From NCBI GenBank assembly GCA_910577405.1, contig CAJTMG010000001.1, positions 231,968-295,967 on the forward strand: 64,000 nucleotides of DNA, in the 5' to 3' direction. This document shows positions 1 through 7,970 of the stretch, in pieces (the first letter of the stretch is position 1; every line of letters begins with the position of its first letter). The DNA is from an uncultured Oscillibacter sp. GTDB lineage: Bacteria; Bacillota; Clostridia; Oscillospirales; Oscillospiraceae. The notes beneath the pieces were generated by a model that was given only the letters and a program-made list of their open reading frames with translations, was not told the DNA's origin and did not search any database. The position numbers and the translations under genes were made by a program.

Positions 1-106
1 CCAGAATTCCCTGCTCGCCGTCGCTGGTGGGGATGGTCATGCTGACGCAGGGACCCTCATAGAAGGTCTGGTCCGCCGCCAGGATGTGTACCTGAAAGAC
101 CTCCAT
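1..106 (-). CDS. atpC: F-type ATP synthase epsilon subunit, N-terminal part (truncated by window edge)
   Basis: The first 35 codons of the F1 epsilon subunit, which links the gamma rotor to the c-ring and can inhibit ATP hydrolysis. The visible residues (MEVFQVHILAADQTFYEG, then SMTIPTSDGEQGIL) match the start of the epsilon beta-sandwich domain. Its ATG shares one base with the TGA of atpD, which suggests translational coupling as the last gene of the operon. The rest lies outside the window. Confidence 0.9.
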   Translation of the reverse strand, partial: MEVFQVHILAADQTFYEGPCVSMTIPTSDGEQGIL

Positions 107-1509
107 CAAAAGCCCTCCGATTCCAGACGCTTGGCCTTTTTCACCACGTCCCGCCAGTCGCCCACGTTGTAGAAGGCCGCTTCCGGGTACTCGTCCAGCT
201 CGCCGTCCACCAGCGCCGCGAAGCTCTCCAGGGTGTCTTTCAGGGGGACGTAAATACCGGGCAAGCCTGTAAACTTCTCCGCCACGTGGGTAGGCTGGGC
301 CAGGAATCGCTGCAAACGCCGTGCCCGCGCCACAACCCGCCGGTCGTCCTCGCTGAGTTCGTCCATACCCAGAATGGCAATGATATCCTGCAATTCGTTG
401 TACTTCTGCAAAATCTCCTGGGTCTTCCGGGCCACGCGGTAATGCTCTTCTCCCACCACGTCGGCCTCCAGAATCCGGGAGGAAGAGCCAAGGGGGTCCA
501 CGGCGGGATAAATGCCCTGTTCGGAGATCTTCCGGCTGAGCACGGTGGTAGCGTCCAGATGGGCAAAGGTGGTGGCGGTGGCGGGATCGGTCAGGTCGTC
601 GGCGGGGACGTAAACAGCCTGCACGGAGGTAACGGAGCCTTCTTTTGTGGAGGTGATCCGCTCCTGAAGCTCTCCCATTTCATTGGCAAGGGTCGGCTGG
701 TATCCCACGGCGGAGGGCATCCGTCCAAGGAGTGTGGAGACCTCGCTGCCGGCCTGGACGAAACGGAAGATATTGTCGATAAACAGCAGCACGTCCTTAT
801 GCTCCCGGTCCCGGAAGTGCTCCGCCATGGTGAGTCCTGAAAGAGCAACCCGCATCCGGACGCCGGGGGACTCGTTCATCTGGCCGAACACCAATGCCGT
901 CTTGTCGGACACGCCGCTCTCCCGCATCTCCCGCCAGAGGTCGTTTCCCTCACGGCTGCGCTCGCCCACGCCGGTAAAGATGGAGTAGCCGCCGTGTTCC
1001 ATGGCCACGTTATGAATCAGCTCCTGAATCAGCACGGTTTTGCCCACGCCCGCGCCGCCGAAGAGTCCGATCTTGCCTCCTCTGGGATACGGCTCCAGAA
1101 GGTCGATGACTTTAATGCCGGTTTCCAGGACTTCCACCGCCGGGCTCTGTTCCTCGAAGGACGGGGCCTTGCGGTAAATGCTCTGCATGGGGGTATCCTC
1201 CGGAAGGGGCCCGCCGCCGTCGATGGGCTGACCGAGGACGTTGAACATCCGCCCAAGGGTCGCCTGGCCTACGGGCACCTGAATGGTCCTTCCGGGAATG
1301 TCCACGGCAAGTCCCCGGGAAAGGCCCTCCGACGGCGAAAGCATAATGCACCGCACCATATTTCGTCCCGTATGCTGGGCGACCTCCATCACCCGGACCA
1401 CGCCGTTTTTCTCTACGCTCAGGGCCTCCCGCAGACGGGGCAGCTCACCCTGCTGAATTTCCACATCCACCACAGGCCCGGAGACCTGGGCGATAATTCC
1501 TCTTTCCAT
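106..1509 (-). CDS. atpD: F-type ATP synthase beta subunit (catalytic)
   Basis: Catalytic F1 subunit that makes ATP at the alpha-beta interfaces, on the cytoplasmic side of the membrane. Its 467 residues are the normal family length. The P-loop GGAGVGKT is at residues 151-158, followed by the GERSREGNDL segment that carries the catalytic Glu region, and the DELSEDDRR sequence that occupies the place of the family DELSEED loop. It lies 5 nt after atpG and overlaps atpC by one base, inside the atpB-E-F-A-G-D-C operon. Confidence 0.98.
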   Translation of the reverse strand: MERGIIAQVSGPVVDVEIQQGELPRLREALSVEKNGVVRVMEVAQHTGRNMVRCIMLSPSEGLSRGLAVDIPGRTIQVPVGQATLGRMFNVLGQPIDGGGPLPEDTPMQSIYRKAPSFEEQSPAVEVLETGIKVIDLLEPYPRGGKIGLFGGAGVGKTVLIQELIHNVAMEHGGYSIFTGVGERSREGNDLWREMRESGVSDKTALVFGQMNESPGVRMRVALSGLTMAEHFRDREHKDVLLFIDNIFRFVQAGSEVSTLLGRMPSAVGYQPTLANEMGELQERITSTKEGSVTSVQAVYVPADDLTDPATATTFAHLDATTVLSRKISEQGIYPAVDPLGSSSRILEADVVGEEHYRVARKTQEILQKYNELQDIIAILGMDELSEDDRRVVARARRLQRFLAQPTHVAEKFTGLPGIYVPLKDTLESFAALVDGELDEYPEAAFYNVGDWRDVVKKAKRLESEGF

Positions 1510-1514
1510 AAGCG

Positions 1515-2408
1515 CTACCGCTCCTTCCTCTGCTGCCGCTGGGCCTTCGCGCCGGCGGAAATCTCGGTGATCTCCTGGGTAATGGCCGCCTGCCGGACCC
1601 GGTTGTATTGCAGGGTCAGCTCCCCCAGCAGCTTCTCCGCGTTCTGATTGGCGCTGTCCATGGCGGTCATGCGGGCGTTCTGTTCGCAGCAGAAACTGTC
1701 GATCAGGGCGCTGTAGATAAAACCGGAGACGTAGCTCTGCACCATGTTGTCCAGCACCGCCCGCACATTGGGGACGAATTCAAAGGGGGAGTCCACGGGG
1801 GCGTCAGTGGTGTCGGCGAAGAACTTCCGGTGAAAGGGCAGCAGGCGGGTGGACTGTGCCCGGAAGCTCATGGCGTTTTCCATATCGGTATAGACCACGA
1901 AAATCTGATTGAATTTCCCGGTATCGAAGCCGCCCAGAAGCAGCGCGCTGATTTCCCGTGCCCGCTGCATGGTAGGATTCTGGGCGGTGTACAGGAAGCT
2001 CTGCTCGATGGGAATCCGATGCTGGGCGAAGAAATGCCGCCCGTACTCCCCCACCACAAAGAACTGCATTTCCGGGAACTCTTCTTTTAACCGCTGGGCC
2101 TCCCGGATGGCGTTCTGGTTATAAGCCCCGGCAAGGCCCTTGTCGGCGGTAATCACCAGGCAGGCGCAGGCGCCCTCCAGATGGTCATGGTCGTCGTCCG
2201 CAAAAAAATAATGGCTGTCGATTCTGTCCGCGGTCCGGAAAATGCGCTTGATTTCCCCTCTGAGGGCTTTGAAATAGGGGCGGGTATGGTCCAGGTCCGC
2301 CCGGGCCTTCCGCAGCTTGGTGGAGGAAATCAGGTACATGGCGTTGGTGATTTTCCGGGTCTCCTGCACGCTGGCGATATGGCTTTTGATTTCCTTCGTG
2401 CCCGCCAT
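1515..2408 (-). CDS. atpG: F-type ATP synthase gamma subunit (central stalk)
   Basis: Central rotor shaft of F1. The 297-aa protein begins with MAGTKEIKSHIASVQETRKIT and ends with RVRQAAITQEITEISAGA, the two long helices that form the coiled coil. The length is typical. The start ATG directly follows the atpA stop, with GGAAAGGA upstream as the ribosome-binding site. Position between atpA and atpD is the standard order. Confidence 0.97.
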   Translation of the reverse strand: MAGTKEIKSHIASVQETRKITNAMYLISSTKLRKARADLDHTRPYFKALRGEIKRIFRTADRIDSHYFFADDDHDHLEGACACLVITADKGLAGAYNQNAIREAQRLKEEFPEMQFFVVGEYGRHFFAQHRIPIEQSFLYTAQNPTMQRAREISALLLGGFDTGKFNQIFVVYTDMENAMSFRAQSTRLLPFHRKFFADTTDAPVDSPFEFVPNVRAVLDNMVQSYVSGFIYSALIDSFCCEQNARMTAMDSANQNAEKLLGELTLQYNRVRQAAITQEITEISAGAKAQRQQRKER

Positions 2409-2409
2409 A

Positions 2410-4161
2410 TCAGCCGCCGTCCTTTCCGCCGCCCGCTATGAAAGCCCGGGCCAGCTCCAGGATCTCCTCCCGGTCGTCCGCGGGCAGCAGTCCCGACTGG
2501 TCGATCCTGCGGCAGAGGTCCGGGGCTTCCTCCTCGAAATAATCCAGCAGCTGCTCCCGCCAGGGGCCGATTTTATCCAGAGGCACGTTCTGCATCAGAT
2601 GGTTCAGGGCCGTCACCAGCAGAATAACCTGACGGTGCTGGGCAAGCGGCGAATACTGTGGCTGTCTCAGAAGCCGCATCAGGCCCTGACCGTAGGTAAG
2701 CTGTGCTCTGGTGGCCTCGTCCAGGTCGCTGGAGAACTGGGTGAAGACCTCCATTTCCCGGTACTGGGCCAGCTCCAGACGGAGGGTGCCCGCGGCGGAT
2801 TTCACGGCCTTTGTCTGCGCGTCGCCGCCTACACGGGACACTGATAGGCCTACATTCACGGCGGGCCGCTGTCCGGAGAAGAAGAGGTCCCTTTCCAGGA
2901 AAATCTGACCGTCGGTGATGGAGATAATATTGGTAGGGATATACGCGGACACATCCCCGGCCTGGGTTTCCACGATGGGCAGAGCCGTCATGCTTCCGCC
3001 GCCCCGTTCGTCGGAGAGATGGGCGGAGCGTTCCAGCAGGCGGGAATGGAGGTAGAACACGTCGCCCGGATAAGCTTCCCGGCCCGGGGAACGCTCCAGA
3101 AGAAGGCTCAGGGCGCGGTAGGCCACGGCGTGCTTGCTCAGGTCATCGTAGACGATCAGCACGTCCCGGCCCTGGTACATGAAATGCTCTCCCAGCGCGC
3201 AGCCGGCATAAGGGGCGATGTACTGCAATGCCGCGGAAGCCCCTGCTGAAGCGCTGATAATTGTCGTGTATTCCATCGCGCCCCGGCGGGTAAGGTCGGC
3301 GGCGAGCTGGGCCACGGAGCTGGTCTTCTGTCCGATGGCAACGTAAATGCAGATCACATTCTTGCCCTTCTGGTTCAGGATGGTATCCAGAGCGATGGCA
3401 GTTTTGCCGGTCTGACGGTCGCCGATAATCAGCTCTCTCTGTCCCCGGCCGATGGGGAACATGGTGTCAATGGCCAGCAGCCCGGTTTCCATAGGCTCGT
3501 TGACAGGCTGACGGTCCAGGATGCCCGGGGCGGGGGATTCAATGGGACGGTAGCCCTCGTTCTGAATGCCGCCCTTGCCGTCCATGGGCACTCCCAGGGC
3601 GTCCACCACCCGGCCCAGGTACGCGTCACCCACGGGCATACCGGCGGTCTTATGGGTCCGGCGCACCATACTGCCTGCGGAAACCTCCTGGTCCGCGCCG
3701 AAGAGGATGCAGCTCAAAGCACCCCGGCGGAGGTCCTGGACCATGCCTTTGACGCCGGAGCTGAAGAGCAGGACTTCCCCATACTGAGCGTGCTCCAGGC
3801 CGTTGACGACTGCGATCTCGCCGTCGACGGAAAGCACCCGCCCGATTTCCTCCGGAATGACGGCAGGGCTCCAGTTCTCCACCGCCTGCCGGATCAGGGG
3901 CAGGATATCGTTCTCTCCCGCCTCCAATTGCCGCAGGTAGTCCTTGAACTGCCGCAGGCGGCCCTCTCTGGTCCAGTCGTAGATATCGGACCCCACATGA
4001 AGCCGGAAGCCCGTCTGAATGGAGGGGTCCTGTTCCCAGCGCAGGGGAACTTTCCGCCGGTAAGTCCGGGCAAGGAACTCAGTGAACCGCTGGAGCTGTT
4101 CCTTTGTAGGTTCCTGGGCGCTGCGAAGTTCCGCTGTGATGCGGCCTCTATCGTTTCTCAT
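2410..4161 (-). CDS. atpA: F-type ATP synthase alpha subunit with fused delta-subunit C-terminal domain
   Basis: The 583-aa protein is about 80 residues longer than usual alpha subunits (near 500). Residues about 84-583 are alpha: GRVLSVDGEIAVVNGLEHA at 107-125, the P-loop GDRQTGKT at 247-254, and a normal C-terminus. Residues about 8-80 look like the C-terminal domain of the delta/OSCP subunit: an ITAEL start, an amphipathic helix (EQLQRFTEFLARTY), a basic KVPL strand, then GFRLHVGSDIYDWT and the final REGRLRQFKDYL helix, which parallel the family pattern GG-x-x-x-R-x-G-D-x-x-x-D-x-S-x-x-x-R-L. The start ATG has GGAGG six bases upstream and lies 14 nt inside atpF, exactly where atpH normally sits. 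No separate atpH and no six-helix delta N-terminal domain were found. No good internal start for a normal alpha is visible; the first candidate is a GTG at codon 94, far from the SD-like GGAGG near codons 79-82. Confidence 0.93.
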   Translation of the reverse strand: MRNDRGRITAELRSAQEPTKEQLQRFTEFLARTYRRKVPLRWEQDPSIQTGFRLHVGSDIYDWTREGRLRQFKDYLRQLEAGENDILPLIRQAVENWSPAVIPEEIGRVLSVDGEIAVVNGLEHAQYGEVLLFSSGVKGMVQDLRRGALSCILFGADQEVSAGSMVRRTHKTAGMPVGDAYLGRVVDALGVPMDGKGGIQNEGYRPIESPAPGILDRQPVNEPMETGLLAIDTMFPIGRGQRELIIGDRQTGKTAIALDTILNQKGKNVICIYVAIGQKTSSVAQLAADLTRRGAMEYTTIISASAGASAALQYIAPYAGCALGEHFMYQGRDVLIVYDDLSKHAVAYRALSLLLERSPGREAYPGDVFYLHSRLLERSAHLSDERGGGSMTALPIVETQAGDVSAYIPTNIISITDGQIFLERDLFFSGQRPAVNVGLSVSRVGGDAQTKAVKSAAGTLRLELAQYREMEVFTQFSSDLDEATRAQLTYGQGLMRLLRQPQYSPLAQHRQVILLVTALNHLMQNVPLDKIGPWREQLLDYFEEEAPDLCRRIDQSGLLPADDREEILELARAFIAGGGKDGG

Positions 4162-4633
4162 GGCCGTCCTCCGTCAGGTCCAGGAACTGCTCAAAGGGAT
4201 CGGATTGCAGGGCCAGCTTCCGGGTAGCCTCCGCCGCAAGCTCTTTCAGCTCTCTCTGAGACTCCCGCAGGGCTCTTTCCCGGCTGTGTTCCGCCTCCGC
4301 CCGTGCCTGAGCCACAATCTGTGCCGCCTGTGTCTGGGCCTGGGCGAGCTGCTCCTCCGTGGACTGCTGAATCGCCTGCTGCGCCTTGGCCCGGGCCTGA
4401 TGGATCTCCTCCGCCGCGCCGTTCAGCTTCGCCTGATACTCCGCTTTGATCTGTTCCGCCTCCGCCAGCTTCGCGTCCGCCTGGGCGTCCAGATCCTTAT
4501 AATACGCTTCCCGCTTCTGCATGAACTGCTTCACCGGCTTGAAAAGAAGGAAGTACAGCCCGCCGGTCAGGATCGCAAGGTTCATCCAGTGGAGCAGAAT
4601 CTGCTGGTAATCGATATTCAGAGGAATATTCAC
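4148..4633 (-). CDS. atpF: F-type ATP synthase b subunit (peripheral stalk)
   Basis: Membrane-anchored stator subunit. One N-terminal transmembrane helix (WMNLAILTGGLYFLLFKPV) is followed by a long Ala/Gln/Glu-rich coiled coil. I prefer the GTG at 4633 (protein begins MNIPLNIDYQQILLHW), because AGGCAGGTGG lies a suitable distance upstream; a GTG at 4642 in the same frame would add three residues. It overlaps the delta-alpha fusion gene by 14 nt. In the absence of a free delta subunit, its C-terminus presumably meets the delta-like domain of the fused alpha chain; this is inference. Confidence 0.93.
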   Translation of the reverse strand: MNIPLNIDYQQILLHWMNLAILTGGLYFLLFKPVKQFMQKREAYYKDLDAQADAKLAEAEQIKAEYQAKLNGAAEEIHQARAKAQQAIQQSTEEQLAQAQTQAAQIVAQARAEAEHSRERALRESQRELKELAAEATRKLALQSDPFEQFLDLTEDGHEKR

Positions 4634-4647
4634 GCCGTCCACCTGCC

Positions 4648-5013
4648 TTACAATACAAAGATAATCAGTATGACCACCAGCAGCGCATAGATGATGGCCG
4701 TTTCAATAAACACCAGGCCGAGCATCATGGTGGTGCGGATCTTGCTCTCGGCCTCCGGCTGACGGGCGATGCTCTCGGCGGACTTGGCCACCACCATGCC
4801 CATGCCGACCGCTCCGCCTGCCGCCGCCAAGCCGACCGCTATGCCGGAGGCGACGGCTTTCAGTCCGAGGGCGCCGCCCGCCTCCTCCACAGCCGCCGTG
4901 TTTTCACCAGGGGCGTCCGTCTCCGCCGCAAACGCCGTTACCGTCAGCGACAGGGACAGCAGGAGCGCAAACAGCAGGGCGCAGAGCTTCTTTCCTTTAG
5001 ACAGTCTTTTCAT
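4648..5013 (-). CDS. atpE: F-type ATP synthase c subunit with N-terminal signal-peptide-like extension
   Basis: Proteolipid of the rotor ring. The c hairpin spans about residues 52-121, with the polar loop ARQPEAESK (83-91) and the ion-carrying Glu104 in VFIETAIIY. Before it lies an N-terminus not normal for c subunits: KRLSKGKK, a hydrophobic stretch (10-25) and TAFAAE around 26-31, which is a good signal-peptidase site, then a short acidic linker. Total length is 121 aa against the usual 70-90. The residue matching the sodium-binding Gln32 of the Ilyobacter c subunit is Met71 by hand alignment, and Phe102 replaces Val63, so proton use is more likely than sodium. Confidence 0.96.
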   Translation of the reverse strand: MKRLSKGKKLCALLFALLLSLSLTVTAFAAETDAPGENTAAVEEAGGALGLKAVASGIAVGLAAAGGAVGMGMVVAKSAESIARQPEAESKIRTTMMLGLVFIETAIIYALLVVILIIFVL

Positions 5014-5090
5014 TGCGAAAACCTCCAGTTATGTAAATAATATTATACAGGCGCTCCCTTCTTGGAACGCGAAAACGGAATCCATAGGCG

Positions 5091-5876
5091 CTACTCGGAC
5101 ACCTCTCCATAATACAGCGCCGTCAGCATCGTCAGCACGTAGGTCTGTATCAGGGCGTGAAGCAGGGTAAACAGCACGCCAACGACCACGGGGAGCACAA
5201 AACTGAGACTGACATAATAATACACAAGCTCCGTCACCAAAAGACCGCTGAGCAGGGCGCCGAAGAGACGGAAGCTCATGGAAATCGGCAGAGAGAACTC
5301 CTTCAGGGTTTTGCCGATTCCCCTGACGCCGTTGCCCGCAAAGCCGCCGGACATAATGAAGAGGTACGACAGGACGCCCAGGGCAATGGCCGCGTTCACA
5401 TCCGACAGGGGCGCGGGGAGGGTTATGGGACCTCCATGCACCGTAATGACCTGAATCCCCAACAATTCAAAGAGCGTGCCGGTAAAGATGAAGGCGCCGG
5501 CGGAAAAAATATAAGCTCCCAGCGCGCCGAAGCGGTGAGGGCTGTTGGATTTGGCCATATGGTCGAATAAGCCCACCACTTCTTCTAGTATCAGCTGAAC
5601 TTTTCCCGGCGCGTACTGAAAACGGGGAATGACAAACATCCGGACCAGCGCGGCGGCAATCAGCAGAAAGGCCGTTACGGCAAAGGCGGAAATCAGGCCC
5701 GGATTGACCTCCTTCAGGCCGAACAGACTCACGCGGTTCAGGTCGTGCAGCACCGCGTCCCGCATGGCCTCCTGCACGCTTTCCGACCGGTCCTGGGGCC
5801 CTGCCAGCAAAGCCCCGGTCAGAAGCAGCAGTACGACCACCGCCCAGATGACCAGCCCTTTCCTGTGTTCTTTCAT
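5091..5876 (-). CDS. atpB: F-type ATP synthase a subunit
   Basis: Membrane stator subunit forming the ion half-channels. The C-terminal part has the SFRLFGALLSG helix with the essential Arg, followed by a last helix pair (LHALIQTYVLTMLTALYY). The ATG at 5876 (MKEHRKG) is chosen because GAAGGGAT lies about seven bases upstream; the upstream in-frame extension has no such site. At 261 aa it has several hydrophobic segments, the first at residues 7-25. It is the first gene of the operon; no atpI was found upstream. Confidence 0.95.
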   Translation of the reverse strand: MKEHRKGLVIWAVVVLLLLTGALLAGPQDRSESVQEAMRDAVLHDLNRVSLFGLKEVNPGLISAFAVTAFLLIAAALVRMFVIPRFQYAPGKVQLILEEVVGLFDHMAKSNSPHRFGALGAYIFSAGAFIFTGTLFELLGIQVITVHGGPITLPAPLSDVNAAIALGVLSYLFIMSGGFAGNGVRGIGKTLKEFSLPISMSFRLFGALLSGLLVTELVYYYVSLSFVLPVVVGVLFTLLHALIQTYVLTMLTALYYGEVSE

Positions 5877-5937
5877 CGAAGCATCCCTTCTCTCACACAA
5901 ATGTAGTCCCGGCCATTTTCCGGGCAATACCTTCTCT

Positions 5938-5966
5938 ATTATAACGCCGCTGTCAAGCCGTGAAAA
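5938..5966 (-). promoter_or_regulatory. Candidate promoter of the F-type ATP synthase operon
   Basis: A perfect -10 hexamer TATAAT (5938-5943, minus strand) is preceded by a weak -35 TTTTCA with a 17-bp spacer. A TTGACA lies inside the spacer, too close to serve as the -35 for this -10. The predicted transcript would have a leader of about 55 nt before atpB. Confidence 0.5.
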
Positions 5967-6299
5967 CGTTTGCCTCCCGTTTTGCAGGGCGGCTTCTTTT
6001 GTGTTTTTCCCTTTTTGCGGGCCGGTATATATCCAAAAAACAGAAGAAAAGGGAAGAATTTTGATTATCTGGATGTTTTTTCAATTTCCCGGCAAATTTA
6101 TGGAAATTTTACGGCTTATTCTGCATTTCCCCAGCGGCGCGGCCCGTATCCGGACGTTCCTCTTAGACGTGAAAGCCGTCACTTTTCCGCAGGTTTTCGC
6201 CGTCCTGCCGGGGATCTTTGCAGAGCCGCTGGTTCCCGTTTTCCCAAATTTTTAACGGATTTTTTATACCCAACTATTCTATGCCGAAGGCCCCTGCAT
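5967..6299. other. Intergenic region between the amidase gene and the ATP synthase promoter
   Basis: About 330 bases with lower GC than the neighbours and no convincing gene on either strand. It contains only a weak minus-strand GGGAA...TTCCC stem with a T-rich tail (about 6045-6092) that could end the transcript of the upstream amidase gene. Confidence 0.4.
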
Positions 6300-7133
6300 T
6301 TACTCCATCCTCCTGTCCTTATTCTCCGTCAGCGTGTACAAATCCTCCCGGCGGGCGGACAGAAGCGGCAGCTGCTCCCGGACGCTCTCCAGACGATTCA
6401 GGTCCAGGTCCGCATACAGGATTTCCGCCCCCGCTCCCGCCCGGCAGAGGACAGTCCCCCATGGGTCCGCGGCGATGGAATTTCCGTAGGCTATGTAGGA
6501 CGCCCTTTCATCCCTCGCCGGGGAGACGCCTACGGTAAAGCATTGATTGTCCACCGCCCTCTGACGGAACAGCAATTCCCAATGAGCCGGGCCAGTGGTC
6601 ATGTTGAACGCCGCGGGAACAAACAGACACTTCGCTCCCCGAAGGCACATACAGCGGGCCAGCTCCTCAAACCGCAGGTCAAAGCAGATACACAGGCCCA
6701 TGGTCCCGAACTCCGTCTCGAAGGTTGTAATTTCGTTCCCCGGGGATAACACGTCCGACTCCCGGAACCGCTGGCCGCCTTTCACGTCGATGTCAAACAG
6801 ATGGGCCTTGCGGTGCCTTGCGAGCTGTAGGCCGTGGCGGTCATAGACATAGCTGGTATTATACACCCGTCCCTCTTCCAGCTCCGGAAGGGACCCTGCC
6901 ACGATGTACATCCCCAGCTCCGCCGCCAATGCCGAAAGCGTTCTCTGTGCCGGCCCGCCCTCTTCCTCGCCATAGGCCCGGAAGCAGCGATTATCATAGG
7001 GACAGCAGAACATCTCCGGCAGTACCCCGATATCCGCCCCCCGCGCCTTTGCCTCCCGAAGGTCCTTGCAGGCCCGGGAGAGATTCGCCTCCTTATCTGC
7101 CGTCACAGGCATCTGAATCAGTGCCGCGCGCAT
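6300..7133 (-). CDS. Carbon-nitrogen hydrolase (nitrilase superfamily, omega-amidase-like)
   Basis: A 277-aa cytoplasmic hydrolase. The Glu-Lys-Cys triad of the superfamily is visible: Glu in GVLPEMFCCPYDN, Lys in HRKAHLFDIDVKG and Cys in GLCICFDLRFEELAR. These surroundings resemble the Nit2/omega-amidase branch, which deaminates 2-oxoglutaramate or 2-oxosuccinamate, but the exact substrate cannot be fixed. The ATG at 7133 has GGGAGG eight bases upstream; the longer in-frame extension covers the promoter of the divergent YjbQ gene and is not used. An aminotransferase that could supply keto-amides is at 14 kb, but no direct link is visible. Confidence 0.88.
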   Translation of the reverse strand: MRAALIQMPVTADKEANLSRACKDLREAKARGADIGVLPEMFCCPYDNRCFRAYGEEEGGPAQRTLSALAAELGMYIVAGSLPELEEGRVYNTSYVYDRHGLQLARHRKAHLFDIDVKGGQRFRESDVLSPGNEITTFETEFGTMGLCICFDLRFEELARCMCLRGAKCLFVPAAFNMTTGPAHWELLFRQRAVDNQCFTVGVSPARDERASYIAYGNSIAADPWGTVLCRAGAGAEILYADLDLNRLESVREQLPLLSARREDLYTLTENKDRRME

Positions 7134-7167
7134 AAAAATACCTCCCTGCATCCGTACTTCCGGCCTA

Positions 7168-7196
7168 TTGTAACATAAGAAAACGTATGATACAAT
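7168..7196 (+). promoter_or_regulatory. Candidate promoter of the yjbQ-like gene
   Basis: TTGTAA (7168-7173), a 17-bp spacer and TACAAT (7191-7196), about 30 bases before the start of the gene at 7227. Confidence 0.6.
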
Positions 7197-7226
7197 AGAG
7201 CATACTACCGATTCAGGAGGATTCTT

Positions 7227-7679
7227 ATGGCTGTCTATACGGAAACGAAAACCTACCATACCAAGGCGCATATGGGCATGATCGACGTGACGGAAGATTT
7301 TCAGCAAGCTGTCTCTGAAGCCTGCCGCAAACACGGGATTTCCGCCGGAACCGTCACAGGCTTCACCACCGGCGGCGTGGCGGGACTGACGACTCTGGAG
7401 TTCGAGCCGGGCATGGTGAACCACGACCTGAAAGCCGCCCTGGACGTGTTCTCCCCCTATCTGGACGAAAACGGACGGGTCATACCCTATTGGCACCACG
7501 AAACCTGGCACGATGACAACGGCTCCTCCCATATCAAGGCCGCCCTGCTCTCGCCCTTTATCACCGTGCCCTTTGTGGACGGAAAAATTACCGTAGGCCC
7601 CTGGCAGAATCTGACCCTGGTGGAATGCGATACCCGGGACCGCGTGCGGGATATCGTCTTTCAGGTCATGGGCGAGTAA
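7227..7679 (+). CDS. YjbQ/UPF0047 family protein
   Basis: A 150-aa protein of the YjbQ family, some members of which show weak thiamin-phosphate synthase activity; the true role is unclear. The family signature is in the C-terminal half: DDNGSSHIKAALLSP followed by TVPFVDGKITVGPWQNL and LVECD. His residues around WHHETWH and SSH are the conserved ones. The ATG has AGGAGG nine bases upstream. It is transcribed divergently from the amidase gene, with a small membrane-protein gene 3 nt downstream. Confidence 0.85.
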   Translation: MAVYTETKTYHTKAHMGMIDVTEDFQQAVSEACRKHGISAGTVTGFTTGGVAGLTTLEFEPGMVNHDLKAALDVFSPYLDENGRVIPYWHHETWHDDNGSSHIKAALLSPFITVPFVDGKITVGPWQNLTLVECDTRDRVRDIVFQVMGE

Positions 7680-7682
7680 GCT

Positions 7683-7919
7683 ATGGGACTGGTTCTGGGG
7701 CTTTCCCTGCTGACGGGCTTTGGCGCTGTGATCGCTGGCTTTTACCTTGGGCGGGAGGCGTACTTCCTTTGGACGCGATTCCGGAGGAAACCCGCCGCCG
7801 TCTTCTTCGGGATTCTATGCGCCGCTGCCATTGCCTACGCCTGCGCCGCCTTATGCCTTGCCGTCAGCGTGATGGAATTCGGCAGATTCTTCGACCTCTT
7901 CCCCGAAAACCTGATTTGA
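7683..7919 (+). CDS. Small membrane protein of unknown function
   Basis: A 78-aa product with two predicted transmembrane stretches (about residues 2-22 and 38-60), separated by a basic loop TRFRRKP, which favours a cytoplasmic loop. It starts 3 nt after the YjbQ-like gene, so it is probably co-translated. The ribosome-binding site (GGGCGAG) is weak. I do not recognise the family. Confidence 0.55.
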   Translation: MGLVLGLSLLTGFGAVIAGFYLGREAYFLWTRFRRKPAAVFFGILCAAAIAYACAALCLAVSVMEFGRFFDLFPENLI

Positions 7920-7937
7920 CGCGGAGAAACGCATTCA

Positions 7938-7970
7938 TCCCGGACCGCCGTTTTCAGGAGGGGTCCGGGA
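7938..7970. terminator. Inverted repeat between convergent genes
   Basis: TCCCGGACC (7938-7946) pairs perfectly with GGTCCGGGA (7962-7970). It spans the 3' end of the LacI-type gene and follows the small membrane gene, so it may slow or end transcription from both sides, though neither side has a strong T-run. Confidence 0.4.

Noticed and set aside
3868..3882. A possible internal start (GTG, codon 94) that would give a normal-length alpha subunit instead of the fusion.
   Set aside because: The SD-like GGAGG is about 30 nt upstream of it, too far for initiation, while the fusion start has a well-placed GGAGG. Still listed as a test for the fusion claim.
5944..5956. TTGACA close to the TATAAT upstream of atpB.
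   Set aside because: Only seven bases separate the two, so they cannot form one promoter.
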